Of a stretch of DNA of 64,000 bases, positions 45,965 to 58,168 are shown piece after piece. Source of the stretch: Craterostigma plantagineum (taxonomy: Eukaryota > Streptophyta > Magnoliopsida > Lamiales > Linderniaceae); contig JAPQWV010000482.1 in assembly GCA_027422505.1 (NCBI GenBank), positions 1 through 64,000 on the forward strand, given 5' to 3'. A program made the translations under genes and the position numbers. The notes beneath the pieces are model-generated. The model did no database searches. It was not told where the DNA came from and was given only the letters and a program-made list of their open reading frames with translations. The stretch's first letter is position 1; each line of letters starts with the position of its first letter.

Positions 45965-48900
45965 TGTAGCACCCGGGTCCTAGTAAATAGTAGGGCCAAT
46001 AAATTTGCACGTCTGCTGACTGCAATTATGTGCCTTTCGTACGTTAATTTCGTGCTTATGTGACTTACGTGAGATTTTGTGTGGAACATTACGTGCGTAA
46101 ATTCGTGTTTAAGTAATGGTGAAATTCAGTGCAATTGATATTGTGCTATGAGACCCCTAATTTAAGGATCTTCGAAAATTAGGCAAATGGGAATTCGGGC
46201 AAAAGCTAAGCCTTGGGTCACAAATGGGCTAAGTTTAAATGTTAGGCCCAATTCACCTCAAGTCCAACATTGATAAATATTGTAGAAACTAGGAATTGGG
46301 CTAGAAATGAAAATAGGCCCAAGTCATTTAGGAAAATAACTTAGGGACAAACCTCCTTGAATTGGGGGATAATTCCGTCAAAACCCACCTTCCTTGCTAA
46401 ACAATAATCTAAAACCCATTTCAAGTCCACCAGATCCCAAGTGTAAGAAAACGACGAGAGTGGAAGCTAGGAAAAAGAAGGAGAAGCCGAATTACAAATC
46501 CCACAAATCGGACCAGGTATGTTCTTTAAGCATGGCATTTACGTTTTTCTTAAAGGTTAGGGCTGTGCGAATTTAAACCATGAAGGTCTCAATAGGGTTT
46601 TGGGTTAAGGCACGATTTCTAGACCCGAGAGGTGTTTCCATCTTGATTTTGTGCTCTTGGTTCCACAATAACATGGGGAATTTAAGCACGAAAAATAAAA
46701 ATAATAAGGCTAGGTGCAGGTTCTGAATTAAAACTTGAAATTTAGGGTTTTTAAAGTTTAAATCGGCCTTCATCGTGTTTTTGGAAGAAACAACTTTTTG
46801 ATTCTTAAGGACAACACATCGCGAATTGAAAAGGTTCTGCGGGCCGTGGCTATTTTGCGAACTCGAGCACTTTCGCGGGCCAGGGAAGAATTGTGAGTCC
46901 ATGCAATTGGCGAATCCTTAGATTTCACGAACCTATATCAAGTGGCACATTCGTTCCGAGAACTGGGAGCTGCCTGATGTGTTGCGAGTCCCACGTATCG
47001 AAGGTTCTGCAAACTCCAAGCAAGGTTGCGACTCCAAGGCTGGCGACTCCAAGCAATCGACGAACTGGGGAGTTAGTGAATGCGTGAAAGTTTGGCGAAC
47101 TAAGAGGCATGAGAGATTCGCGAATCCGTGATTTGCGAGCCCACCACACACTTCGCGAACCGAGCATGTATTGGCGAATTCATGAACTAAGTTGACGTTC
47201 TGCGGATCCGAGGTTTTGCGAACCCAAGCTTTTCGCGAACCCTGCATGTATGGCTAGCTCAAGGCGGTTCGCAAATGCAGTTGGCGAACTCGTACAAGCC
47301 GCGGACCATGAAACTGCGAATCTCAATTTACGAATTAAAGTTTTGCGGGCCCGACCTTTGGCGAACCCTAATGCGAACTTGGCGAGGAAGAGACTTGCGA
47401 ATCCATGAGTTTTACGAGTCCAGCATATTTCGCGAATCGGATCTTTTGAGAGTCCACTTTACGAGCCACGCACAATTTGGCGAACCCATAGTTTTGCGAA
47501 CCAAACCCGTTCAACGAACTCGGCTAGTTCACGAACCATGCAAATTTGGCGAGTCCTCCGTTTCGCGAACTTGACTTCACTTGATGAATTTAAGATGTTT
47601 CACGGGCCGAACGAAGTTTGGCGAATCCCGAGCCGGGTTTAGCTAATTCGCGAACTGAGCAATTTGGCGAATCTTAAATAAACAATAATAGACTTCGCGA
47701 GCCCTAGAAATTATAAGTACATTTCGCGAAACACCCTTAGCCAATTAGAACAAAATTTTGGAACTTCACGGGTCATGCAAGAGTTTGCGAACCCGACTAG
47801 AATTTACCAAAATATGTCCCTAACTTAGGGATATAGCATACTTAAGCAATTAATTAAAATAGTGTGCTGACGATAATATTTTATGCCTAAGGTCGGAACC
47901 TAGGAGAATACACGGGTCAGGTAGCGACTAATCTACGGACGACAGGTAAGTGAAATCCAACTACAACACATTACCTGTGTGTTATATGTCCTATGTGACT
48001 ATGTGCCTATGTGATTCCATGATTACGTGAATTGATCGTTACACTTTCATGTGGTAAGCATAAGTTGCAGTCATTTGCATATGCATATTCACGTGCACGC
48101 ACGAACTCATGGGGGAGGGTCGTGGGACTAAGTGTGCACGATGAGATGTCACTTGTATGCGACGAGGACTTGCCGATGTGGGCAAGTGTGTCGACTCGCA
48201 ATTGAGTCAGGGGCTGTCTCCTGTGCTACCAGGGCGACGTTTAGCGTCGTTGTACTATTATGTAAATATATATATGGATATCCTATGTATAGGGTTGAGC
48301 ATGGCCCGTGGCGGTAAGGTGCGACCTGAGGGTATAAGCGAAACAGGGTGAAACCCTGGTGTAGGCGACCTCAGTGTGGGCTACCAACGTGAGCGACCGC
48401 CTGAAAGTCGGGGACGACCGGGTTCATATGGCGACCTAGGGGAAAGATGTGCATCCTAGGGTTCGGCCATGCGGCGTGGACCGCTGTCGTACTGTCCTTG
48501 AGGGACGTGAGCTCTTGTGGTGCATAGTGAGATTAGCCGTGGGCCCTGAGTTACACTAGTGAGAGTACTAGCTGCATCAGCGCGGGATGCCTTTGCGGTA
48601 TATTAGATGCATCGGCGCAGATTGCCTTTGCGTGAACGGGACACGTGCATTTATGCATGATTTCTGCTTACCGAGCCTCGATGGCTCATTCTTTTATGTT
48701 ATGTGTTTTAGGCACCAGCGACCACGGTACGTGATCGCGTTTGGAGGGCAAGGCCTATCTTTTGGAGCTTCGTGCTGCTTTTGGGGGTGGAAGTGTGTGT
48801 ATGGATGACGACCTGTGAGGCCGGGCGCATAGGAGTCTTTTGCTGTGCCGACGCAACTTCACCATTGTAATTAGGACATGTTTAAAACAGTAGCCTTCGA

Positions 48901-49020
48901 CATGTATTCTTTTGACTTGTACAAAGACAACGTTCCATTACATAAATGGAAATTGAAAAATTTTTATACGTATTTTTAGCGTACTTTACTACTCACAACT
49001 CGCTAGGCACATAGTCATAC
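45965..49020 (+). mobile_element. Solo LTR of a Tekay/Del-like gypsy element inside the copia element
   Basis: Starts TGTAGCACCCGGGTCC after the copia gag end and stops near GCTAGGCACATAGTC, where copia pol resumes. About 3 kb, without ORF, PBS or PPT: the size and TGTARCACCC start fit long-LTR chromoviruses of the Tekay/Del group. It shares much of its length with 54,900-57,147. That copy ends about 30 bp further with GGGTCCTGACA, so this one may lack its last bases; no TSD is evident. Confidence 0.6.
46800..47800 (+). repeat. Array of GCGAAC/GCGAAT motifs within the LTR
   Basis: Dozens of short motifs (TTCGCGAACC, TTGGCGAACTC, TTTGCGAATCC, GCGGGCC) recur every 15-30 bp, with irregular spacers and no long unit. 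A similar array is at 55,070-56,040 in the related LTR. Confidence 0.75.
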
Positions 49021-49789
49021 GTTCCACGAAGAAGGGAAAGACCTCAACAGTCAAGGGGGAATGTTCGGAGCCCCAGATACAGAAACCTAGAGACCGTTCT
49101 CAAAATAGAAATAATAATAAATATAGATATCTAATCGACCCGGTTACTGGCAGATACGTTAGGGTAATCCAATATTGGATACCTAAGAATCTAATTCCCG
49201 ACTGGACCCATGTCTATATGGGTACCAAAGATTATGTCTGTCCTTGCAGGAATACTTGCAGGAACTCAACCAGGCCAGCTGGTTTTTAGACAGCGGATGC
49301 TGTCGGCACATGACCGGAGAAAGAAGACTTCTCATGGACATTAAACCATGTGCCAAAATGACCATCACCTTTGGGGATAACGGCAAAGGTGAGACTATAG
49401 GCAAGGGTAAGATTATCTATGCTAACCTAACCCTTAGGAATGTATACTTAGTTAGAAATCTACACTACAATCTAATAAGCGTTAGTCAACTAAGTGGTAC
49501 TGGGTATGAAGTCAGTTTCAAACATGATAAGTGCCTTGTTATAAACAAAGGTGGAAAAGCAATACTAACCGGACGAAGAACCGATGGCACCTACACCATA
49601 AACTGGAATGAGCAAACTGTTCATACTCCAACGTGTTTGGTCACCGATGAGTCCAAGGGTTGGCTATGGCACAAAAGATTAAATCATCTAAACTTCGAAA
49701 CTATTTCAATCTTAAGTAGGAATAACTTAGTTAAAGGTCTACCGAAATTAACATATGTTGAAGATAAAATCTGTTCAGATACCAACTAG
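49021..49789 (+). pseudogene. Copia protease and GAG-pre-integrase region
   Basis: WFLDSGCCRHMTGERR carries the aspartic protease DSG. It is followed by VYLVRNLHYNLISVSQL and the pre-integrase motif WLWHKRLNHLNFETISIL with its two His. The zinc-pair Cys of integrase after KICSD are lost by a frameshift near 49,780. A stop precedes the block in the gag frame. Confidence 0.85.
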
Positions 49790-50654
49790 GTAAACATATT
49801 AGATCAACCTTTAATCGTAAAGGAAGCATACTGTCAGACCAATGTTTGGGTATATTGCACATGGATCTATTTGGACCATGTAACCAGCTTAGGGGGAACT
49901 AGGTATACACTAGTAATAGTCGATGACTACTCTAGGTTTACTTGGGTTATATTCCTAAAGACTAAGGATCAAACTCCGAATGAACTAATTAAATTCCTTA
50001 ACAGAGTAAAAACGAAAAGAATGCTAAAATTAAAACAATTAGGAGTGATCGAAGGACTGAAATCCTCAATTTTACCCTAACATCATATCTTGAGGACCAT
50101 GATATACGCCATGAGTTGTCTGCTGCCAGGACACCTTAGCAAAAAGGAGTAGCTGAAAGAAGAATTCGGATGCTTAAAGAAGCAGCCAGGACTATGCTAG
50201 CCGATGTAGATATCTCACACAAATTTTGGGCAGAAGCAATCAATACCGCCTGATACACACACAGAACTCGTCAATGATTTGCAAGAGTCAGGGAAAAACA
50301 CCCTACGAAATTTGGACTGGAAACATCCCCTCCATCAGTTACTTCAAAACGTTTGGAAGCAGGTGCTACATCCACGACAATGGAAAGAATTATCTAGCTA
50401 CCTTCGACAACCGGGCCGACAGAGGCTTCTTCTTGGTATACTCAGCCGTCAACAGAGCATACCGGGTGTTCAATTGCAAAAGCCTCAGTATAGAAGAGTC
50501 TCCACATTTGGTGTTTGAGGAATCTCAACATGAGAACAACACCCCATGGAACATCAATCGGCTAAGCAATCAACTGGAAATTCAAAATCTGGATGACTCT
50601 AGTGGAGATAAAGAAGCGGTATGCAAAGCTAACGAATCACCACAACCGTAGTAG
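49790..50654 (+). pseudogene. Copia integrase, frameshifted
   Basis: ILHMDLFGPC (first Asp), GGTRYTLVIVDDYSRFTWVI (49,889 onward, next frame), then DIRHELSAARTP and QKGVAERRIRMLKEA (catalytic Glu), KFWAEAINTA, PYEIWTGNIPSISYFKTFGS and FFLVYSAVNRAYRVFN. Several stops and frame changes. The normal cut-and-join function for cDNA insertion is lost. Confidence 0.85.
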
Positions 50655-50874
50655 AAGAGACTGGAGTCCCAGATGAGCAGATACCGCAAGATGCCCAGCT
50701 GAGCAAAATCCTCCGGTGATTGAAGAAGAAATTTAGGCTGAAACTGCATCAGGAGATTCAACAGAACCAATCAACCCTCAGGAAGAAGATCAATCTGAGG
50801 GGGAATCCATCAAATGGAACCGGACCAAACTCAATCATCCTAAGAGGCTAATAATCGGTGATCCGAGTGCACCT

Positions 50875-51927
50875 ATGAAGACCAGACGCCAAGCAAATCC
50901 CAACATGTTCATCCATGCCTTCATATCTCAAATACAGCCTTCAAAGATTGAAGAAGCACTTCGGGATAGTGACTGGATCGCTGCCATGCAAGAAGAGCTG
51001 AATCAGTTCAAAAGAAGTGATGTGTGGACACTAGTTCCAAGACCCTCTCAAATAGTGATCGGAACCAAGTGGGTATTTAAAAACAAGTTAAATGAAGATG
51101 GACTGGTAGTGAGAAACAAAGCAAGACTAGTTGCCCAAGGATACCGACAGGAAGAAGGAATTGACTATGATGAAACATTTGCACCGGTAGCTAGACTAGA
51201 AGCGATCAGAATCTTTCTTGCCTATGCTGCATTTAAAGACTTCAAGGTGTATCAGATGGATGTCAAAAGTGCATTCCTAAATGGAAAAATCTCAGAAAAA
51301 GTCTACGTAGCTCAACCTCCAGGGTTCATAAGTCACGAGTTTCCAGATCATGTATACCGGTTGAAGAAAGCTCTATATGGACTCAAGCAGGCGCCTCGAG
51401 CTTGGTATGAAACGTTATCTAAATTTCTAACAGATAATGAGTTCTCCATTGGCAGTGTGGACAAGACACTGTTCCGATACACGAAGGGAGAAGACCTACT
51501 TATCATACAAATCTATGTCCACGATATCATTTTTGGGTCAACCAACCCGAAGTTATGCAAGAGATTTTCCAAGCTAATGCAGGTCCAGTTTGGAATGAGC
51601 ATGATGGGCGAACTGACGTTCTTTCTAGGATTGCAAGTCAAGCAGTTAGAAACTGGAACCCTCATCAATAAGGCGAAATACACCAAGGAGTTGCTTAAGA
51701 GGTTCGATATGGAAAACTGCTCAGAAGCATCTACTCCAATGAGTGCATCAATCAAACAGGAGAATGACGAAGGGGGAATAACAGTAGATGTGACCAAATA
51801 CCAGGGGCTTATAGGTTCATTACTATACCTAATAGCCAGTAGACTGAATATTATGTACAGTGTCGGCCTATGTGCCCGAAGTCAGATCCTAAGGAGAGCC
51901 ACTACACTACAGCCAAAAGGATATTGA
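50875..51927 (+). pseudogene. Copia reverse transcriptase, catalytic motif altered
   Basis: Open for 350 codons: [85 protein letters not shown] and TPMSASIKQ. The active-site box YVDD reads YVHD (near 51,518), so polymerase activity is expected to be lost. The frame changes before the RNase H part. Confidence 0.9.
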
Positions 51928-52060
51928 AGTACCTAAAGGGAACAGTCAACGACGGGCTATGGTACCCTAAGGAATCCAGTTTATCCTTCCATGGCTTTAC
52001 TGATGCAGACTATGCAGGTTGCAAAATAGACAGTCCACGATGTGGCACTTTCTGTAACTT
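51870..52060 (+). pseudogene. Copia RNase H start, truncated
   Basis: [20 protein letters not shown] and GFTDADYAGCKID are the N-terminal RNase H motifs. Sequence diverges after CGTF (near 52,055), and the rest of the domain and 3' LTR are missing. Confidence 0.85.
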
Positions 52061-52089
52061 TAATAACACATAAACTGGCATATAAAACA

Positions 52090-53350
52090 CTTGTTTAAGA
52101 ATATCATGGGACGTTCTGGCGGCTATTCAAAATCGGGACTTTCAAGATATCTTGCCACGTTGCTTCAAAACAATACCATATCTGGCATGGATTAAACCGA
52201 TTGAGACCCATATGAATCAGTAGCGGAGGTAGTGGTACAAGATAAGAGGCTCCCAATACCACAATACTAATTCGATTAGTTTTGTTAATGAATGCAGTTT
52301 TTTTCGAGATGTACTGATTCTCAATTGATGCAAACATAGTATTTGATGATGATGAACCGCTAAAAATCTTATAGTAGCACGTTTATGCCAATGATGATGG
52401 TAATGTCGAAAGTTGAGTTCACTAGTTATGTAAACATATGGTTATTCTTGGCAAAGATAGACTATTATGTTTTTCAATGAAACATTACTTGATGAATTAC
52501 ATTATGAACGTTCTCAAAATTTGACATTATATATAAAATAACATTAATCTATTTTCATGAAAGTGTCTATCTTACATCCAAAAAAAGTGTATTTAATGTA
52601 CCTAATTAATCGAAATAGTAATGTGGTTCTGATAAGCTATTATGTAGTACCAATATCTATAAAATGTTACAAATGGACTTTTATCGTTATTTCATATCAG
52701 ACATGTGATATTATTTGCAGGTCATGTGTTAATATTCTCTGACAATCCAGAACCTTCTAGAAAGTTCTTGATGAAGTGTTTTCTTTTGCATGTACATGTG
52801 TCAAATGTTACAAAAAGTGTTATTCACTTCAAAAACATTTTAATTTGGAGGAAAGCTAATTTTTGTATTATTCTATAATTGACATAAAAATTTTGTTCAT
52901 TATTGAGATACATAATAAACAGTAAATTTTCGAATTGGGTTTGAAGTAATATTTCGAAACATAGACAAATTTCTTTTATTATTAAGACCCATGAGAAATT
53001 GATTTCGATTTGACCTAATTCGGCCAATAACGTCGAAGCGGCTTTCAGCAGTTTTTGTGTGTCGTTGCCCATTTTCGTAATATTCTCGCTACCTGATGCT
53101 TATGCATTAAATTTGCTACTGACAGTAAATGAAGCGTTATTTTCACTAAATGATGTCTTAAATTTTTAGCAATATAAGTTATGCACTACATCACTTTTGT
53201 TATAAATATTGTATGAAGTTTGACGCATGTAGCGTTTAATTAGCAAACTTTTCAATACCCGTTCGCTTATCAATAATTCTCGTCGATTACTAAGATCCAT
53301 GAACAAATTGAATCGATTTACATTATTCGACCATTAAAATTGAGATTTTT
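52090..53350 (-). repeat. Inverted copy of the 19.4-22.1 kb repeat
   Basis: Reverse complement shares, in the same order, GGATCTTAGTAATCGACG, CAATTTCTCATGGGTCTT, TCTAGAAGGTTCTGGATTGT, TGCAAATAATATCACATGTC and TATCTTTGCCAAGAATAACC-type segments with the block at 19,440-22,150. It has one unit of each, without the tandem duplications. Confidence 0.7.
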
Positions 53351-54890
53351 TGTATGGATTGAGTTTAATCGAAAGTGTTAATAATTTTTTGAATTAAAAA
53401 TGTTTTGTTGTCACGAGTTATGCTTTTGAAAGTTGATGATTATGAAGAGTGTTAAGTGCTTGAGTAAAGTAATTTATTTCGGTAGTTATGATTTTCAGAA
53501 ATTAGGGTTTTCTATGCGAATCTAATTTCGTATGGTAATTGAATTTCGAAAGTTACATATTTTTATAAGTTGATTTTCGAAAGATAGGGTTAGGTAAGAA
53601 TTTCGATATCTTGTATAGTATAGAATATTTATGTAGATTTTCGAAAAAAGAATTCGTATTCATGAGCTATTGATTTTCAAAATATATATGGTGTTCTTAA
53701 GTTTTGATGTTTTAGTTGTATTACTTTCGGAGCTTAGGATGATATTAGAAGATAATTATAATGACATATTAGTTATGGTATATCTAGGGTTTTCGACAGT
53801 TAGGGTTCGAAAACATTCATATTGACTTGATCTAGTAGATATACTTATATGATAATATTTTTACGTCTAAAAGGTACAAAGGTTCAGAATATTAAGGAAT
53901 TACTGCTTGCAAAACTAATGACGACAGGTAGGTGAAACTCACCTACGGCACGTAACGTTATGTGAATTATTATGTGATATTACGTGATTATGTGCTTTGA
54001 TGACTATATGCTTACATAAATTTTAATTATTTTTTTTGTGGGTTGTGCATACATTGTCATATGCATTTCACGTTTGCATGGTGAGAGAATTGACCGTGGT
54101 AACACGTGGCAGCTTACGTTGTTGATGTGTGGGGTAGGTTGTGCCGATATTGGTAGTTGACTTGTGGTAGAGTTTAAGGATCCTGACAGTTATACTGTCA
54201 AGATCTCTCTTAAGAGGGTCTTTTTGGCGGAAGAGCCGACCTGGTAGTGTTAGCTCAGGGAGGACGCTACCAGCGTAGGCATCGCCGGGGCAGGTAGCCG
54301 TCTCGGGAGAGAGCCGGGGACTGCTCGAGATCTGTTCTCTTGACTCATTCCTTAAATGGGTTGTGCGAGGTGCCTAGTCTAGCTTAGGGCCCTGCTGTGT
54401 TGGATTATGATAGGATTGGGAAGAGTGGAAAAAGTCGAGTGTGCATTTATTGTCAGGTATTCGGGTTTGGGAGTGAGCGCACGCTGCATTCATGCATGTT
54501 TTACCTACTGGGCAAGGAGCTCAGTTTACGTGTTGTAGGTACATCCGAGTCCGACGTTGGAGTACGTCGCGACTTGGCGGGCTGACGGCGGTGTCTCCAT
54601 GGACTTTTGAGGGCAGGGCGGTACATGGATGCGACTTGTGGAATGTCGTAGTTTGCGTTATATAATTCCAGTGTTGTGTGTTTTAATGATTTGAGACCAT
54701 ATTTTTTTATTATGTGGATTCCGTAACCGACTTTCGAGTGTTTGATATTTTAAACTGAGGAAAATATTTTATAAAATGGGCTTTCGTGCTTTCGTTGCGA
54801 AAATCCGCCAAACTATTTATTAGAAAATGAGGGTCGTTTCATATACTCAATTGCTAGGGCTTGAGTGAATTGAACTCCCTGAGGTGTGTT
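53350..54890 (+). mobile_element. Diverged LTR-like copy of the Tekay/Del-like family
   Basis: Shares ACGACAGGTAGGTGAAACTC, CATATGCATTTCACG and a GGACTTTTGAGGGCAGG-type end region with the other copies, ending near ATGAGGGTCGTTTCATA. It is a different subfamily, without GCGAA motifs. Limits are approximate. Confidence 0.4.
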
Positions 54891-54899
54891 CTAACCTTG

Positions 54900-57147
54900 A
54901 GATGGTAATTTTAATCCCATGATAACGTGTTTTAGGGGGATTTTGGGGCACGAAAAATAAGTTAAGTTGGCCTTTTTAGCTACGCTTGAAATTTAGGGTT
55001 TTAGGAGTTCGAACGGCCTTCAACTTGTTCTTGAGGAAAAATAGCTCTTTATCCGTAACCATTGAGTTCTGCGAATTGGGAGATGTTTATGCAAAGTGAT
55101 GGAGCCGCAAATACATACTTCGCGAATTAAGGAAAGAGATTTGCGAACTCAACAAAGCTTCGCGGGTCCATGAAGCCGCGAACCCTATTTCGCGAGTCCG
55201 AGGTTTTGCGAATCCATTTGGCGAACCCGTTGAAGCTTGGCGAATTGAAGGTTTGCGGGTTGTGTTCTGAACGCATTCAAGCCGCGAAGCTAGAGTTTGG
55301 CGACTCCATGCTTTTTGCGGGTCCACACATCACGAACCTTAGCTCTACAAAGTGGTAGTTCACGAGCGAATGGGAGTTTTGCTGGCTCAGAGATTTGCGA
55401 ATCCCATGCAATAATATTTCGCGAACTATGCAGGATTGGCGAACCCCAGACACGTGACCAAGCTTTGCAAACTCATCAGAATTTTGTCAACTCCTTATGC
55501 AATTCGCAAATCATTAGAAGCTTAGATGGCGAGCTTAGATTGGCGAATCCAGGATGCCGCGAAGCTAATGAGCCGCGAACCACACTTTGCAAATCGAGCT
55601 AGAATTGCAAACTCTGTGAGTTGCGAACTCCAACTTCGCGAACCGAGCAAAATTGGCGAACTAGGGATGGTTTGTGAACCCTAATGCATATGTTGCATTT
55701 CGCGAATCAATAGTAAGTCGGCGAATTCAACTGTTCGACACTTTGCGAACCGAAAGCTTCGCGGGCCAAATGAGGTTTGCGAACCCATGCAAATCCTATT
55801 TCGCGAATTGAGAGAGGGGCTGAGTGTTCTGCACCCGGCAATTTCGCGGGTTGGGAACTTGCGAACCCACACAATTCGCGAAATGTACTTATAGAACTAA
55901 GCCATCATATGCTAAGTACGAAATGTACTTATAGAATTAAGCCATCATATGCTAAGTCGCGAACCTTAGAAAATTATAAGTACAATTCGCGAACCATACT
56001 TAGTAAAATTTAACTAGACTTCACGAATTTAACTAGCATTCTTAGAATGTGTTCACAACTTAGGAATTTTCAAGCCCTTAAGTAATTAACTAAATTTAAT
56101 TAAGCATACTAACCTTAGTGTTTATGCCTAAGGTCGAATTTAGGAGAATCCACGGTGCAAGTAGCTAAAATTATGTGGTTATGTGATGAGATGCTTACGT
56201 GCTTATGTTAACGTCTATGATGTGATTTCCTGATTTTAGTAAGCATTATGGCAGTAATGCATTATGCATATGCATGAGCACGCACGAGACATTTGGGGGT
56301 AATAAGACGATGAGCGTGCATGATTATGTCGCAAATAGCGAAAAATAAATGCCGAGGTGGGCAATGATGTTATAAGTTAAGTAAGGGGCTGCTTCCGGGG
56401 CACCGGGACGGCGTTGATGCGCCATCGGCGACGTTGATGCATCGCCAGTATACGAACAACGTTGATGCGTCGGGGGATTACCATGGTTGGGTTGATGCCC
56501 TCGTGGTTGGGTTGATGCCCTTATATCCCTGATTAGCGTGGTTGGGTTGATGCCCTCATGCTTTAGTATGGTTGGGTTGATGCCCACATACTTTGGGCTG
56601 ATGCCCCGTGGATGGATTAGAGCTCCTTACGGTGTATGCCTGGGTAAAAGTCTGCCAAGGGCCCTAAGATAAAAGATGTGAGATTGAGTCTGATCTATAA
56701 GGCGTAAAATGCACTGACCAGGGTTGCCTTTGCAGGGTTTTATCACGTGCATGTCATGCATGATTTCTACTTACTGAGCACATCGCTCATCCCTTACGTT
56801 ATGTGTTGTAGGTACGCGCGACCACGGTACGTGATCGCTTAGGTAGCAAGGCAAATCTTCTGAAGCTTCCAGCAGCTTTTGGGGTGAAAGTTGTGCATGG
56901 ATGACGACCTGTGAGGTCGGGCGCATAGGAATTCTTTTGCTGCACATGTAGACACTACCCCCGTGTAATCAAGTTTTACATGTAACTAGGAATTGGAAGC
57001 ATTCTTTTGACGCGAAAAGAATGATGTCCATTATATAAATGGAAAAGAAAAGTTTCATTGGCATTTCCGCATGTCTTTCAAACAAATCATCGTTAGGCAC
57101 CTAGGATAACGTTAGAATAGGTAGCTAGGACGTCGGGTCCTGACAGG
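54900..57147 (+). mobile_element. Tekay/Del-like LTR, 5'-truncated
   Basis: Homologous to 46,670-49,020: GCACGAAAAATAA, CTTGAAATTTAGGGTTTT, the GCGAA array (55,070-56,040), GACCACGGTACGTGATCGC and GATGACGACCTGTGAGG. Ends GGACGTCGGGTCCTGACA. Between 56,480 and 56,610 GGTTGGGTTGATGCCCT repeats four times. No PBS follows at 57,148. Confidence 0.6.
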
Positions 57148-58155
57148 TACCAAGTACCTTTACCCACTTAGTATTTTTCGAACGGTAGAATAAAACCTAT
57201 CTCACATAAGAGCACATAAAACATGCATATCATTTCAAAAATCGACATGCACATAGGTAGTAAATAAACCCTAGGAACATAAACTACAAGACAACATAAG
57301 CGGGCTATTTCTAGTCTATCCCTATTACATGCGTCTTCAAAAGACTTTGGGTCGTCGTACGGGTCTTGAAGTCGTCAAATGTCATTCATCAATCCAACGG
57401 CCTCAAAGTCGTCGAACGTCCACCGCCAAGTCGCCGGGGAGGTCGCCATCCATTAAATGGTCCTCGTGTTTGCATTTAAGTTTATTTAATAAAACGTTAA
57501 ATTACAACACGGAGGGACCATAAGTCCCGAACAACCCGTATAAAACAAATACAACCTAGGGGGATGTAACCCTTAACAAAGGACCCGACAATCAGATTCC
57601 TAAACTCAGAAGTGCGCCTCAAATCACATTCATAACCAGATTCCTAAACCACGGACCGAACATCTGCGACTGCTTCATCGCACCGCTGTCGGCGCTGACT
57701 GCGTCGCCTCTGCCCTTCCGCGCCTGGGTTGCTGCCTCACCGGGGGAGATTGACGCTGTAGCATTCCGGTCGAAGTCCGAGTCATTGCGGCTGACACGCG
57801 ACGTGTGCGCCAGCGCAGTCCGCGGCCAAAGCCACAGATAATCTCTACCTTGCCGTCGCACCTTGCGGTGCGGCTCCCCTAGGCCGGTGCCACAGCCACC
57901 ATAGCTGCTGTCGAACCCATGGCTGGCTGGCTGCAGTGCACGCTGTCCGCGCAACGCACTGCTGCCCGGGTCCATCGCCGCGTCGCTGTCCGGTCCGTGG
58001 TTCGTCGTTGGTCTGTACCGCACGATTAGGTGGCCATGGGTTGGCAAGCGACGCATCGAGCAACCCAACAATGGTCGAATCCCGTCAGAGTTTCGATCGT
58101 CTCCCACGCGCCTCGCTTCAATTTAAACACGTTATGATTCCGATCGTGAACGCAC
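57148..58155 (-). other. Unassigned DNA, perhaps internal region of the minus-strand element
   Basis: Left of the PBS at 58,156 and so in internal position for that element. An open stretch at 58,107-57,619 (162 codons, minus) has no recognised motif and biased composition. A TCGTCGAACGTCC-type repeat occurs near 57,350-57,430. Confidence 0.3.
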
Positions 58156-58167
58156 GCTCTGATACCA
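58156..58167 (-). other. PBS (initiator tRNA-Met type)
   Basis: TGGTATCAGAGC on the minus strand, one base from an LTR end CCCAACA at 58,169. Confidence 0.8.
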
Positions 58168-58168
58168 C

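Larger units (their letters stand above)
43556..52060 (+). mobile_element. SIRE/Maximus-like Ty1/copia element, 3'-truncated and interrupted
   Basis: 5' LTR, PBS TGGTATCAGAGC (44,563-44,574), gag, protease, integrase, RT and the start of RNase H in copia order. It is interrupted at 45,965-49,020 by a solo gypsy LTR. It stops inside RNase H near 52,060; no 3' LTR follows. Lineage is inferred from the gag and RNase H wording and from the 1-kb LTR. Confidence 0.85.

Noticed and set aside
57619..58107. A 162-codon minus-strand open frame
   Set aside because: No domain, GC-rich biased composition, opposite frames equally open; lies just inside an LTR element's PBS and is probably chance.
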